A stretch of DNA of 64,000 bases from an uncultured Eubacteriales bacterium (lineage in GTDB: Bacteria; Bacillota; Clostridia; Oscillospirales; Acutalibacteraceae), in contig CAKSSJ010000004.1 of assembly GCA_934488615.1 (NCBI GenBank), positions 34,345 through 98,344 on the forward strand. Reading direction: 5' to 3'. Made by a program: the position numbers and the translations under genes. The notes beneath the pieces are model-generated. The model did no database searches. It saw nothing but the letters and a program-made list of their open reading frames with translations, and was not told the origin of the DNA. Of the stretch, positions 1 through 9,289 are shown in pieces (position 1 is the first letter of the stretch; every line of letters starts with the position of its first letter).

Positions 1-322
1 TTTTCTGTTCCGCTCTGCCTGAGGCATAGCTTGTATATTCAATCGAAAGACGAATCTGAACATCGGTCGTGGATCCGTTATTTATTCTGAGCATTGCGCC
101 CTGTCCGTCAAGATTAACAAGGTTATCCCCCGGCATAATGACTGTTTGCTCATCACTGTCCAGATCCGTAAGCTTTGCCGTCTGAGATGCGCTGACAACG
201 GAAACCGAAATGCTCTGCTTCTTTTCCAAGGTTGTGACAAACCATGCATACGATGTTCCGCAGTTCATCAATCCTATAATAACTGCCAACGATGCAATAA
301 AAGCAACTATTCTTTTAGTCAT
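1..322 (-). CDS. TasA/camelysin-like SipW substrate (3' end beyond window)
   Basis: The gene runs off the left edge, so only about 107 N-terminal residues are visible. They contain a Lys/Arg start, a hydrophobic stretch and then SYAWFVT, the 'AWF' boundary that is typical of SipW-cleaved camelysin/TasA-type proteins. The same motif occurs in the two other substrates of this locus. The mature part is Ser/Thr-rich and looks like beta-strand, with a DGQGAMLRI segment. The ATG overlaps the end of the preceding SipW gene by 8 nt, so the two are translationally coupled. Known TasA/camelysin relatives are secreted fibre subunits or metalloprotease-like surface proteins. That this one is a fibre subunit is inference. 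Confidence 0.7.
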   Translation of the reverse strand, partial: MTKRIVAFIASLAVIIGLMNCGTSYAWFVTTLEKKQSISVSVVSASQTAKLTDLDSDEQTVIMPGDNLVNLDGQGAMLRINNGSTTDVQIRLSIEYTSYASGRAEQK

Positions 323-824
323 AAGCTTTCTTCCTTTCCGCAATTATCAGCTCAATTTCAATCGCAGCCCACGCGATATATATAACCGCGATCGCCACCT
401 TAACAGGTGTGTATCGCAAAAATTTAACAAGGTACCCTACATAAGGAATAGATACTTCAACCTTGCCTCTCGCATAATTTACAGATGTTTTGCCGAGGTC
501 AACCTCACTGTTCGCATCGCCCTTGGTCACAAAGCACTGGTTTTTCTCGTCAATCTCAACTATTCTGTGCGTAAAGCTTTTGTTCTGGGTTTCATCGGTA
601 AAGGTAACTATATCACCCACACGATAATCTTCAAAAAATTTATAAGGCTTTACAAAAATCAAGCTGTAAGGCTTTATGGTTGGGGACATGCTTCCTGTCT
701 CAACGACTAACATATCCATTTTCAGTAATTTCGGGACATAAACAACTCCGATTGCAACGACCGAAACACAAATTATAACAGCCGTCAGAAGCAAACTTAT
801 CTTTTGCTTGCGGAGATCATTCAT
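315..824 (-). CDS. SipW-type (ER-like) signal peptidase I
   Basis: A type I signal peptidase of the SipW/archaeal-eukaryotic subclass, about 169 residues. There is an N-terminal membrane segment, then the catalytic Ser in ETGSMSP (about residue 45). A catalytic His in FTHRIVEI (about 86) stands where the bacterial Lys would be. KGDANSEVD provides the box E Asp, and a second membrane segment lies near the C-terminus. I chose ATG 824, preceded by AAGGA with good spacing, rather than an upstream in-frame start at 863 that would overlap the previous gene by 47 nt. The chosen start still overlaps the previous stop by 8 nt. SipW enzymes cleave TasA-like precursors, and one lies directly downstream (1-322). 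Confidence 0.88.
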   Translation of the reverse strand: MNDLRKQKISLLLTAVIICVSVVAIGVVYVPKLLKMDMLVVETGSMSPTIKPYSLIFVKPYKFFEDYRVGDIVTFTDETQNKSFTHRIVEIDEKNQCFVTKGDANSEVDLGKTSVNYARGKVEVSIPYVGYLVKFLRYTPVKVAIAVIYIAWAAIEIELIIAERKKAYD

Positions 825-1398
825 TTTCTTCATCCTTTTGGTCTGAGAACTTGTATTCTGCAATAAGCTTCGCTAAGTTTACTGCTTCACCCAATGTAAT
901 AAGAATCAACGGCAAAACAATAAAAATAAAAATAATTTTCGGATTTCTGAGCACCCCGAGAACCGAGCCGCCGACCGTGCCGATGTTGACAATGACTTTG
1001 CCGATCAAATCGACCTCAAAAACAGCCGCTGTATCCTCAGCATCGTTAGCGTCGCCCTTAGTGCGGAAAATCTTTTCTCCGCTGTCGCTGTCCTTTATCT
1101 CAATTATTCTGTGTGTATTTATTTTTCCGCTGATCTCGGTATCATTCGAATAAAAAGAAATAATGTCTCCGACCTTCAGTGATGACGGCTTTGTTTTGTG
1201 AACAATAACAATTCCGCCAATCGGAATTTCAGGCTCCATGCTTCCCGACTGAACCTGGAATACGCTGAATCCAAGTACACTCGGCGCCTTGCCTGCGGTC
1301 GCACCGAGAACAGAAATAAATACTGTGAATCCGAAAATAAATATCAATACGGAAAGCACAGACATTACTCTTGAAAAAATCTTTCCTGCCTTTTTCAT
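817..1398 (-). CDS. SipW-type signal peptidase I, second paralogue
   Basis: 193 residues with the same layout as its neighbour: an N-terminal transmembrane helix, catalytic Ser in QSGSMEP (about residue 53), His in NTHRIIEI (about 96), the conserved KGDAND box, and a C-terminal hydrophobic helix. The His in place of Lys marks the ER/SipW class. It follows the TasA-like gene at 1402-2031 by 3 nt and overlaps the next SipW gene, so precursor and peptidase are made from one message. It differs clearly in sequence from the other two SipW copies in the window, which suggests different substrate preferences (inference). Confidence 0.9.
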   Translation of the reverse strand: MKKAGKIFSRVMSVLSVLIFIFGFTVFISVLGATAGKAPSVLGFSVFQVQSGSMEPEIPIGGIVIVHKTKPSSLKVGDIISFYSNDTEISGKINTHRIIEIKDSDSGEKIFRTKGDANDAEDTAAVFEVDLIGKVIVNIGTVGGSVLGVLRNPKIIFIFIVLPLILITLGEAVNLAKLIAEYKFSDQKDEENE

Positions 1399-1401
1399 AT
1401 C

Positions 1402-2031
1402 TTATGACACCGGCTGAATATTGATTTTAAGCGTTCCGAGTGAGGATGACATTCCGCTGATCGTTGACGGGCTGTCCGCCGCAAGACCGATCTCATAGTA
1501 AATAATAAAAACATCGTTCTTAGCGGTCTGACTGTCTGCAAGCGATCTTCCGTCAAAAATTTTGCCGTTCGAAAGCTCCGAAAGGCTCATATAATCCGAG
1601 CCGAAAAGCATTGCTCCGTCAGAAAAAGAAACACTGCCGTTTTGAACTTTTTTAACCGCCTTATATACAGTATATTTAACCTGAACAGACTTTTTTAAAT
1701 CCGCATTCATGCCCGCCGGCAAATCATTGATTACCATGCTGAGCTTGAGCTTCTCGTCTGTTGCGGTCGTAAGAATCATTTTATATTTTTTGTATGAACC
1801 CGATGTCCAGTTTGTAAGCTCGATATCACCGTTAAGTCTTGAATAGGTTCCGTTCGTTCCCGCAACATAATATGCAACGCTTGCATATGTCGGACTTGTG
1901 ACCTCACCTGTAATTGAAGGTACAAGGTTCTGGCTCGGGTTGCTGAACCATGCGAAAGAAACTGCTATCAAGGTCAGGGCCGATGCCACAGCTAATATTA
2001 AGTTTTTAATAAATGCAAACTTTTTTTTCAT
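1402..2031 (-). CDS. TasA/camelysin-like secreted protein (small)
   Basis: 209 residues. The N-terminus is basic (MKKKFAFIKN), followed by a hydrophobic core and SFAWFSNP, which matches the SipW cleavage region of the other TasA-like proteins here. The rest is Ser/Thr-rich and beta-prone, without cysteines or recognisable catalytic residues. It sits 20 nt after the giant GLUG protein and 3 nt before a SipW gene. It is most likely a secreted structural or accessory subunit processed by that peptidase. Family assignment rests on the N-terminal motif and on context, and fold similarity to TasA is not proven from sequence alone. Confidence 0.7.
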   Translation of the reverse strand: MKKKFAFIKNLILAVASALTLIAVSFAWFSNPSQNLVPSITGEVTSPTYASVAYYVAGTNGTYSRLNGDIELTNWTSGSYKKYKMILTTATDEKLKLSMVINDLPAGMNADLKKSVQVKYTVYKAVKKVQNGSVSFSDGAMLFGSDYMSLSELSNGKIFDGRSLADSQTAKNDVFIIYYEIGLAADSPSTISGMSSSLGTLKINIQPVS

Positions 2032-2050
2032 TGTAACATCAACCCTCTAC

Positions 2051-5000
2051 TTATTTACCGATAACACTCCAAATTGATCTGATACCCCAGTCGGCCTTTG
2101 ACTCTGTAATTTCAATAGAAATATCAACACTGTCCGTACCGTTTGTTGAGATCAATTTTCCTTCGTTCTTTGCGTCCGTAACATCAAGCGATTTTCCGTC
2201 GGAATTAACCGCCTTAACCTTATAAGCGTATCCCTCAGGAAGCTCAATGTCAATATAAATACCTTCATCGGATACTCTGACACTGTTTATACTTCTTGTC
2301 TGATCTCCGATTTTGGTGAAGAATCCGAACGCATCCGAGCTGTCAAGAATCTTTGACTTAAGCATAACTCCGATCAGCTTGCCGTCAAGCTTTCCGCTCT
2401 TGTCGTTGATCGAATAGCTTACAGACATCATGCTGTCGCTTGCGGGATTTGAATATCTTGCAATAGCATTGTCCGTCAAGGCGTAATCCTTGTTTTTCAT
2501 AAGTGTGATTACAAGACCCTTTGTCCTGTCAACACTGACTGCATTTGAATTAACCTCTGAAGGCACCTTTATATCTGTATAATTCATCGCAGTGCCCGAA
2601 TTTGTTCTGGAAACATACCTTACTGCAAGTGCGGCAAATTCAACCGCAGTTGCAAACTTCGGCGAACATTCACTCGTCTTAAGTGAGGACGGAATCGCGT
2701 ATCCCGATGCTGTTCTTGCAAATCCGATGATTGACGGATCCGAAAGAGCCTTAGTCGTTGAGGACTTCATAGCCTCTGTTTCGCCCTCTGCAGCGGCAAC
2801 TCCGTTCTTAGCGGTGCAACCGTCAAAGTAAACATTTGACGCGGAAGATGTTTCAGAGAACATACCTGCAACATTGCCCGACTTCTTTGATGATGAAGCG
2901 GCCATGTTGGCAAATACCGCATTTTCAAGCGTTGTATATTCTGCCTCACCGACGATTCCGCCTGCATATCCGCCTACTGAAACGTATGCGGTTGAAACAG
3001 CATTGAGAATCTTTGAATTGAACGAAGAACCAATTATTCCGCCTGCGGCAAGAAGGTATGAACCCGTTACTCTGCCTGAGGTTATACTGTTTACGATCTC
3101 TGCTCCGTTTTCGGCGCGGCCTGCAATTATACCTGCATCCTGCACGGAACCGCGAGCATTTACATCTGCAATAACTACGCAATTTTCTATTGTAGCGCCG
3201 TTAAGTGTTCCTGCAACTGCACCGACCGATGTGCCAGACCTTGAATCGACATCAAAACCGACAAAGCCAAGATTTTTGACAGTACCGCTTATACTTGAGA
3301 ACATCGGCTCGCCGCTGTAATCATAAACAACGTGATTTCCGCCGTCAAGTATACCTGCAAAGGTATCAGCAGATTTTACATCACTGAGATCAATGTCTGC
3401 CGTAATTGAATAATATACACCTTCACGGTCACCGTTTTGCATCATAACCGCAAATTCATCCGCTGTACCGACGCGGTAAGGATCGGATTTTGTTCCCGAA
3501 CCTGCAAGAACTGATGAATACGAAACGGGAATTGCTGTTTTAAGACCGTTGGAATATGTGAAAACAAGCTTTGCTCCGTCAATCGAGCCTGTAGCACTGA
3601 GCGACGACGCAGAAGAATCATAATTCACAACACCGAAAGGATCCGATGCAATGTCCGTGAGCTCGAACTTATGACCGCATACCTCAAATTCTTTATATGT
3701 GCCATTTCCTGCAACGGTTATGATATCAGCATCTCCGAGAATTGTTTTCTCACCGCTGAGAGTAACATATGACTTCTCCGTGCCGCCGAGAACACACTTC
3801 ATGTTGCTGAGATCAATCGCTGTAAGACCTGTATTCTGATACGAGTTAAGCTCCTGAGTTCCAAAAACACTCTCATTCTGATAAGATGAATAGTATACTT
3901 CGGAAAGAATCGTTGCTCCGTCTGCCTCGTTAGCAACCAAAGCATTCTTATCAGCATTTGCAATAACCGCAGCCGAAACCTCGCCCTCAGCTTTAGCGGT
4001 AATAACCGTTTTCTCAATAAGAGATTTGTCCGCTTTTGCCGTTGCGGCTGAGCTGTCAGATATCTCGGCAATAACGCCAGCAGAAAGCTTCTCGCCCTTA
4101 ACAGAGCCGCTGATAAAGCTGTTCTTGACGTTGAAATTATTGCTGTTTTCAAGCTGTCCGATCAATCCGCCTGCGATATCACCGCATGCAGAACCGTTAA
4201 AATATACATTGTCAAGCTGTGCCTTTGATGAAGCACCAACCGCACCGCCGACTATTGTTCCAGACTGAACGGTTACATCGTTCATATGAACATTTGTGAT
4301 CTTACCGTTAAATACTCCCGCGATACCTCCGCCTATTTCCACCGTTGCGGATGTGGCGGCGAGCGTGGTTGAAGCTTCAGACTTGTTAATTGTAATATTC
4401 TCTGCCGTTACATTCTCCGCTTTTCCTGCGACTATACCTGCCGCACTGCCGAATTCAGAGGAGAATACAGAAGAAGAATTGATTGTAATATTTCTGATGA
4501 CTGTGTCTTTTGCTTCGCCGACAACAATGCCTGCACGGTTAAGACCCGTCACCTTTGCATTTTCAATAATAATATCCGAAATAACTGCTCCATCGGTTGC
4601 GCCGAACAGTCCCCCAAGTACATTGCCTGAAAGCATCATTCCTTTTATCGAATGAACCTTTCCGTTATAGAGTCCTGTAAACGTTCCGTTAAAGCACTTT
4701 TCAGCGCTTCCGATTGTCACAACGCCGTTTCCGACATTGTAGAAGCCGCCGCCGAACTCAAAGTCATTAGCACTAAAGCTGATATCGTCAGCCAAAGCAA
4801 AATACTTTCCAAGGCTGTCATAATATGCAACAGTTTCAAGATCATACGCATTGTAAATCAAATACGGCGACTCGCTTGTGCCTTCGCCCTTAAGAGGATT
4901 GCGTACATCTGCCTTGATTCTGAAATGAACAGGGATTCTCACATCACCGTCCGAATCAAGCACATAGTATGCAACCATCGAAATATCAGCCATGCGTTTT

Positions 5001-8000
5001 ACATCGACCTTGAGAGAACTCTCCGTTGATGAAATGACGCTGATTCTGTCATTTGCTTCCGAAGTCCAACCGATTGTACCGTCAAAGCTGTATCCCTTAA
5101 CTGCGGGAACATTGGATACAGTAAGCTCTGTTTCTCCGAAAGAAGAAATACTATCCACAGACGCCTTGATCTCGGCACCGTTCGGTTTATCCATATCAAC
5201 AACATTTGCGTTTTTGATACCAGTTGATGCTCCGAAAGCAGGAACATTTCCGTAATATGTTGAAATTACCGTATCGGTAACAACCTTGTTAATGTTATCC
5301 GAATTAACATACTTATCATTTTCTATAGATCCGAGGATTACACCTGCATCTTTGTTTGTGCTGTCTGTTTTGATCTGCGCGGCACATATTGAATCAGAAA
5401 TAACCGCTGTCATTTCATTGTAATTTCCGATGCCCTTTATAAGACCTATCATTCCGCCAACGGAAGAATTTCCCTCTACTGTTCCGAACACCTTAAAGTT
5501 TCTGAGCTGAACATTGTTAAGTGCCGCAACGCTGAGCTTTGCGATTGCACCCGCGGCCGCAACAGCATCAGCAGAAGAGCGAAGCTCAACCTTCGCAAAT
5601 GACTTTATTCCGTCAGCCATAAGTGCGCTTTCAGAGCCGCTGATGTCACCGACAAAGCCCGAGGCTGTTGATGTTGAGCTTACAGTGGTATCCTTATCAA
5701 TATAGCAATTGTTTATTACTGCAACTCCGCCTGAATTGTGAACAGCAAGAATTCCTGCCGCAACCGTGTTTGCCTTATCGGCACTGATATCGGCTCCGTA
5801 AATCTTTACATTCTTTATCGAAAGCTTTGCATCGGAATTCGATTTTGCAACCACAGCAGAAGCGATACCTGCTTTAACTGTTGAATTCTCAACCTCAGCA
5901 TTTGTGATTGACGAGCCGATGCTTGAAGAAATTCCTCCTGCAGCAAAGGTTGACATATCGGAAATTGTAGATATTGCGGTAGAAGCAACCTTAACATTTG
6001 TTAAAGAGACTTCGCCCTTACCTGCGGCGATACCGGATACTTCCGAAACGCCCTTTATCTCAGAGCCGCTTACTGTTGCCGATTCTATCGCTAACTTACC
6101 GTCAGCCAATCCGACAACACCCGCAACATATTCGGCACCGTTGATATGCGCATCTGAAACTGTGACATCAGCTATTCTGCCGTCACATGAAGCATATCCT
6201 GCAAAAGCACCTGAATAGTTTGCCTTTGAATTTATTGTACAGTCAGTAATTGTAATGCTTTTCACTTCAAGCGTTCCGCCATTGACGGATCCCGAAATGA
6301 TTCCTGTATACAAACCGTCAGCAACTACATTACTGTTCTTAATTGTAATATTGCTGATTTTCGTATTTCCTTTAATTTGTCCTGCGAGTACACCGGTATA
6401 AAGTCCACTTGTTTTTACCTCTGCCAAAGCAATTACAAGATCAGAAATTTCTGCACTATCAAGCGTTGCAAAAAGTCCCGACTTTGATGTACCGTTTATT
6501 TTGAGATTTGAAATTGTATGTCCGTTTCCGTTAAGCTTACCGCTGAAAGAAACAACGGTTCCGCCGATCGGCTCAAAAGCCATAAGCTCGGACATATCAA
6601 TATCGGAAGCAATAACAAAGCTTGCCTTGCTGAGTTCGTTGCTATTCTCGCTGATATATGCAAGATCATATGCGTTAGATATGATATAATTACCCTTTGA
6701 ATCCTTTTCAAGACCGTTGGAAATTTTCACTGTTGTGAAAAGTCCCGTTGCCTTGTTTGTAACTGTTACGGCGCAACCCTTTACGGTAACAACACCGACC
6801 GCACGCTTTACACTAAGAACAAGCTCTCCGTTTTCCACAGACAGATCTGCAATAAGTACAGATGTATCGGTTGAAATCGAATAGTCGGATGCTTTTGAAC
6901 CGCTCAGTGCAGTAATTGTCGGCTTTGACAAAGCAAATTTGCCGCCGTTTCCTGTAAAGAAAGCAACTTCTCCGTCATCAAACGACCACTCTTTGAATTG
7001 CGCCTTGTCAATAAAGCTGTATTTAGCAAAATCAACAGGTATCTGTGTACCCTTGCTCATATACACATTTGAAATTACTGTATCGTTGGACGAAATAGCG
7101 GAAACAAACGAATACTTTCCTGCTTCATTCTTGCCAGAAACGTAGCAATTCTCAACAGATACTCCCGTTGCACTTATCGAACCGATAACGTTAGCTACAT
7201 TAGCCGACTTTGCTGTTGAAGAAATATCGCATGCGGCACCGCTGTTTGTTATCTTCGTACCGTTTCCGATAACCGAACCTGCGATCGAACCGAAGTTGGT
7301 AACATTTCCGACAATTTTTACATCAGCCTTTACGCGGCAATTGTCAATTACACTGTTGCCTGCAATTACACTGAAAACAACACCTGAATTTGTTCCTGAT
7401 GCATTAAACGATGCTCCGTCAGCAACTGTTACAGCAACATTTTTAATCTCTGCGTTAAGTGCTTTGCCGAAAACAGCAGATGAAATATCGGATTTTGATA
7501 TAACGTCAATATTTTTTACTGAGCCGCAAACCTCTGTAAACAACGGACCCGAAACATTAACCGCATGTCCGTTTCCGTCGAGAATTCCGCTGAAAGCAAA
7601 GGCTGACGTATTAACTGAAAAATCCTTGCTGAGCTTTGCGCTGATTCCGTGTGCATACTTGAGCATACCGAATTCCGCAGAATTACTTATCAAAAGAGGT
7701 TCTTCTACAGTTCCGTTGCCCTTGGCATCGGATGAAAAAACAAGCACGGGAACACTAAAGCTCTGAGATACCTTCAAACTTCCCGTTCCAACAGTTGACG
7801 GAAGCGAGATCTCGGAATTATAGTTGATCCATGCAACCTTATCTGCCGTTACACCTGTTATATTTGAGGACGACAGCGTTATACCGTCACCCGATTTTGT
7901 TAAGCCGTCGGCAATGTCAATGCTTGCCTTACCCCATGAAGCCGAAAGGGTAGATTTTGAAACAGTTACCGTCTCCCCCACTCTTACGGTCTTAAATCTG

Positions 8001-9220
8001 AGCATATCTATGTCATTGGAATCCAAGACAATGTTTGTTGCAGATGTGGTCCTGCCGCTGATCGAGCTTGACCAGAAGCAATCGCTGAACATGTCCTCAT
8101 TTGCTCCGAAGCCAACAAGACCGTTACCCGTAGCATTGCATTTCAACGCGACGAGCACATAGTTGTTAATATATTTTGCATTGCTTGATGTTGTTCCCGC
8201 AAGTCCGCCGACGTAATCCGAGGACTTACCTCCAACAACATTACCCGATGCGAAGCTGTTAGAAATTGTACCTGAGTTTGAACCCGCAATTCCGCCGTAA
8301 ACAGTTTTACCTGAAAGGTTGGAAGCGATGTACTCGCCAATGTTTACCGCAGATACGCGAGTAATCTTTCCGCTGTTCTCGCCGACAATTGCTCCAATCG
8401 TGCCGTTACCGCTGATAGTATGTGACGAAGCGGTAGCACCGTTTGTGTTCGACTGCTTACCGATAACCTTAACGCCTGAAACTGTTCCTGAATTCATCGC
8501 AACCGCAAGACCTGCTTTTGCAGCATTTCTCATGGAAAGAATCGGATTTCGAATTTCGCAGTCCAAAATCTGACCGTCATTTTCAGAAACAAGCACAGAA
8601 CAATTTTTTGAATCTGTATTGACATTGATAACGCAGTTTTCAACCACAAGATTTTTTATAACAGAGTTGCTGTTAATGTAGCCGAAAATTGCAAAATTCT
8701 CGCCCCTGGTAAATGTGACATTAAGACCTTTTATCTTATGTCCGTTACCGTCAAGGTTGATGTATACATTTTTTGAAGCGGAGCTGAGATTTTTGCTTAC
8801 GGATATAAGCGATCCCGAATAAACAGAATTTGAAGTGAAATCATCAGCGCTTACTCCGGAAAGGTCAATATCTGCTGTTAATTTAAAAAATTTGTTTGCT
8901 GAAGTCGTAAGATTGACCTTATCCTGAATTTTAAGGAAGTCAAACGCATCAGAAATAATATACGGATCCGAAGCAGTTCCGCTTCCCTTGTTCTCTGTTG
9001 AAAGTGCGCCGCCCTCTGTTGCAACTGTCGTGGTCTGAATCGCGCCGCCTTCCTGAGAAACCGTCGTGGAGGAGCTTGTCGTGGAGGAAGAAGTTACAGT
9101 TGTAGAACCGAATGTGTTTCCCTCATTAACTGCGAGAGATGACGCAATTCCGGTTGACGACAGCAACACTGCTACGCTGAGCAACGTTACCGCAACCCTT
9201 TCTAATCTCCTTTTAATCAT
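2051..9220 (-). CDS. Giant secreted GLUG-motif repeat protein (putative adhesin)
   Basis: 2389 residues with a Sec signal peptide (basic MIKRRLER, hydrophobic core, probable cleavage at SLA-VN), then a Thr/Ser linker. Five blocks begin with a 'GxGTxxxPYxI..A.DL' type motif near residues 80, 500, 838, 1443 and 1905. Each block continues with 'DIDLS', 'LDGNGH' and many G-I/V-A-G turns, the signature of GLUG-type parallel beta-helix surface proteins. There is no LPXTG motif and no C-terminal membrane helix; the protein ends in a charged linker and a short Trp-containing tail. It is likely an extracellular adhesin or matrix protein. It is flanked by the coiled-coil protein gene and a TasA-like gene, which suggests joint expression and display. 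How it stays attached is not visible. Confidence 0.85.
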   Translation of the reverse strand: MIKRRLERVAVTLLSVAVLLSSTGIASSLAVNEGNTFGSTTVTSSSTTSSSTTVSQEGGAIQTTTVATEGGALSTENKGSGTASDPYIISDAFDFLKIQDKVNLTTSANKFFKLTADIDLSGVSADDFTSNSVYSGSLISVSKNLSSASKNVYINLDGNGHKIKGLNVTFTRGENFAIFGYINSNSVIKNLVVENCVINVNTDSKNCSVLVSENDGQILDCEIRNPILSMRNAAKAGLAVAMNSGTVSGVKVIGKQSNTNGATASSHTISGNGTIGAIVGENSGKITRVSAVNIGEYIASNLSGKTVYGGIAGSNSGTISNSFASGNVVGGKSSDYVGGLAGTTSSNAKYINNYVLVALKCNATGNGLVGFGANEDMFSDCFWSSSISGRTTSATNIVLDSNDIDMLRFKTVRVGETVTVSKSTLSASWGKASIDIADGLTKSGDGITLSSSNITGVTADKVAWINYNSEISLPSTVGTGSLKVSQSFSVPVLVFSSDAKGNGTVEEPLLISNSAEFGMLKYAHGISAKLSKDFSVNTSAFAFSGILDGNGHAVNVSGPLFTEVCGSVKNIDVISKSDISSAVFGKALNAEIKNVAVTVADGASFNASGTNSGVVFSVIAGNSVIDNCRVKADVKIVGNVTNFGSIAGSVIGNGTKITNSGAACDISSTAKSANVANVIGSISATGVSVENCYVSGKNEAGKYSFVSAISSNDTVISNVYMSKGTQIPVDFAKYSFIDKAQFKEWSFDDGEVAFFTGNGGKFALSKPTITALSGSKASDYSISTDTSVLIADLSVENGELVLSVKRAVGVVTVKGCAVTVTNKATGLFTTVKISNGLEKDSKGNYIISNAYDLAYISENSNELSKASFVIASDIDMSELMAFEPIGGTVVSFSGKLNGNGHTISNLKINGTSKSGLFATLDSAEISDLVIALAEVKTSGLYTGVLAGQIKGNTKISNITIKNSNVVADGLYTGIISGSVNGGTLEVKSITITDCTINSKANYSGAFAGYASCDGRIADVTVSDAHINGAEYVAGVVGLADGKLAIESATVSGSEIKGVSEVSGIAAGKGEVSLTNVKVASTAISTISDMSTFAAGGISSSIGSSITNAEVENSTVKAGIASAVVAKSNSDAKLSIKNVKIYGADISADKANTVAAGILAVHNSGGVAVINNCYIDKDTTVSSTSTASGFVGDISGSESALMADGIKSFAKVELRSSADAVAAAGAIAKLSVAALNNVQLRNFKVFGTVEGNSSVGGMIGLIKGIGNYNEMTAVISDSICAAQIKTDSTNKDAGVILGSIENDKYVNSDNINKVVTDTVISTYYGNVPAFGASTGIKNANVVDMDKPNGAEIKASVDSISSFGETELTVSNVPAVKGYSFDGTIGWTSEANDRISVISSTESSLKVDVKRMADISMVAYYVLDSDGDVRIPVHFRIKADVRNPLKGEGTSESPYLIYNAYDLETVAYYDSLGKYFALADDISFSANDFEFGGGFYNVGNGVVTIGSAEKCFNGTFTGLYNGKVHSIKGMMLSGNVLGGLFGATDGAVISDIIIENAKVTGLNRAGIVVGEAKDTVIRNITINSSSVFSSEFGSAAGIVAGKAENVTAENITINKSEASTTLAATSATVEIGGGIAGVFNGKITNVHMNDVTVQSGTIVGGAVGASSKAQLDNVYFNGSACGDIAGGLIGQLENSNNFNVKNSFISGSVKGEKLSAGVIAEISDSSAATAKADKSLIEKTVITAKAEGEVSAAVIANADKNALVANEADGATILSEVYYSSYQNESVFGTQELNSYQNTGLTAIDLSNMKCVLGGTEKSYVTLSGEKTILGDADIITVAGNGTYKEFEVCGHKFELTDIASDPFGVVNYDSSASSLSATGSIDGAKLVFTYSNGLKTAIPVSYSSVLAGSGTKSDPYRVGTADEFAVMMQNGDREGVYYSITADIDLSDVKSADTFAGILDGGNHVVYDYSGEPMFSSISGTVKNLGFVGFDVDSRSGTSVGAVAGTLNGATIENCVVIADVNARGSVQDAGIIAGRAENGAEIVNSITSGRVTGSYLLAAGGIIGSSFNSKILNAVSTAYVSVGGYAGGIVGEAEYTTLENAVFANMAASSSKKSGNVAGMFSETSSASNVYFDGCTAKNGVAAAEGETEAMKSSTTKALSDPSIIGFARTASGYAIPSSLKTSECSPKFATAVEFAALAVRYVSRTNSGTAMNYTDIKVPSEVNSNAVSVDRTKGLVITLMKNKDYALTDNAIARYSNPASDSMMSVSYSINDKSGKLDGKLIGVMLKSKILDSSDAFGFFTKIGDQTRSINSVRVSDEGIYIDIELPEGYAYKVKAVNSDGKSLDVTDAKNEGKLISTNGTDSVDISIEITESKADWGIRSIWSVIGK

Positions 9221-9289
9221 AATAAAACCTCCACTGTGTTTGCCATCTCTGCTCCACGATTCAAAAATGACACTTTAACTTATATTATA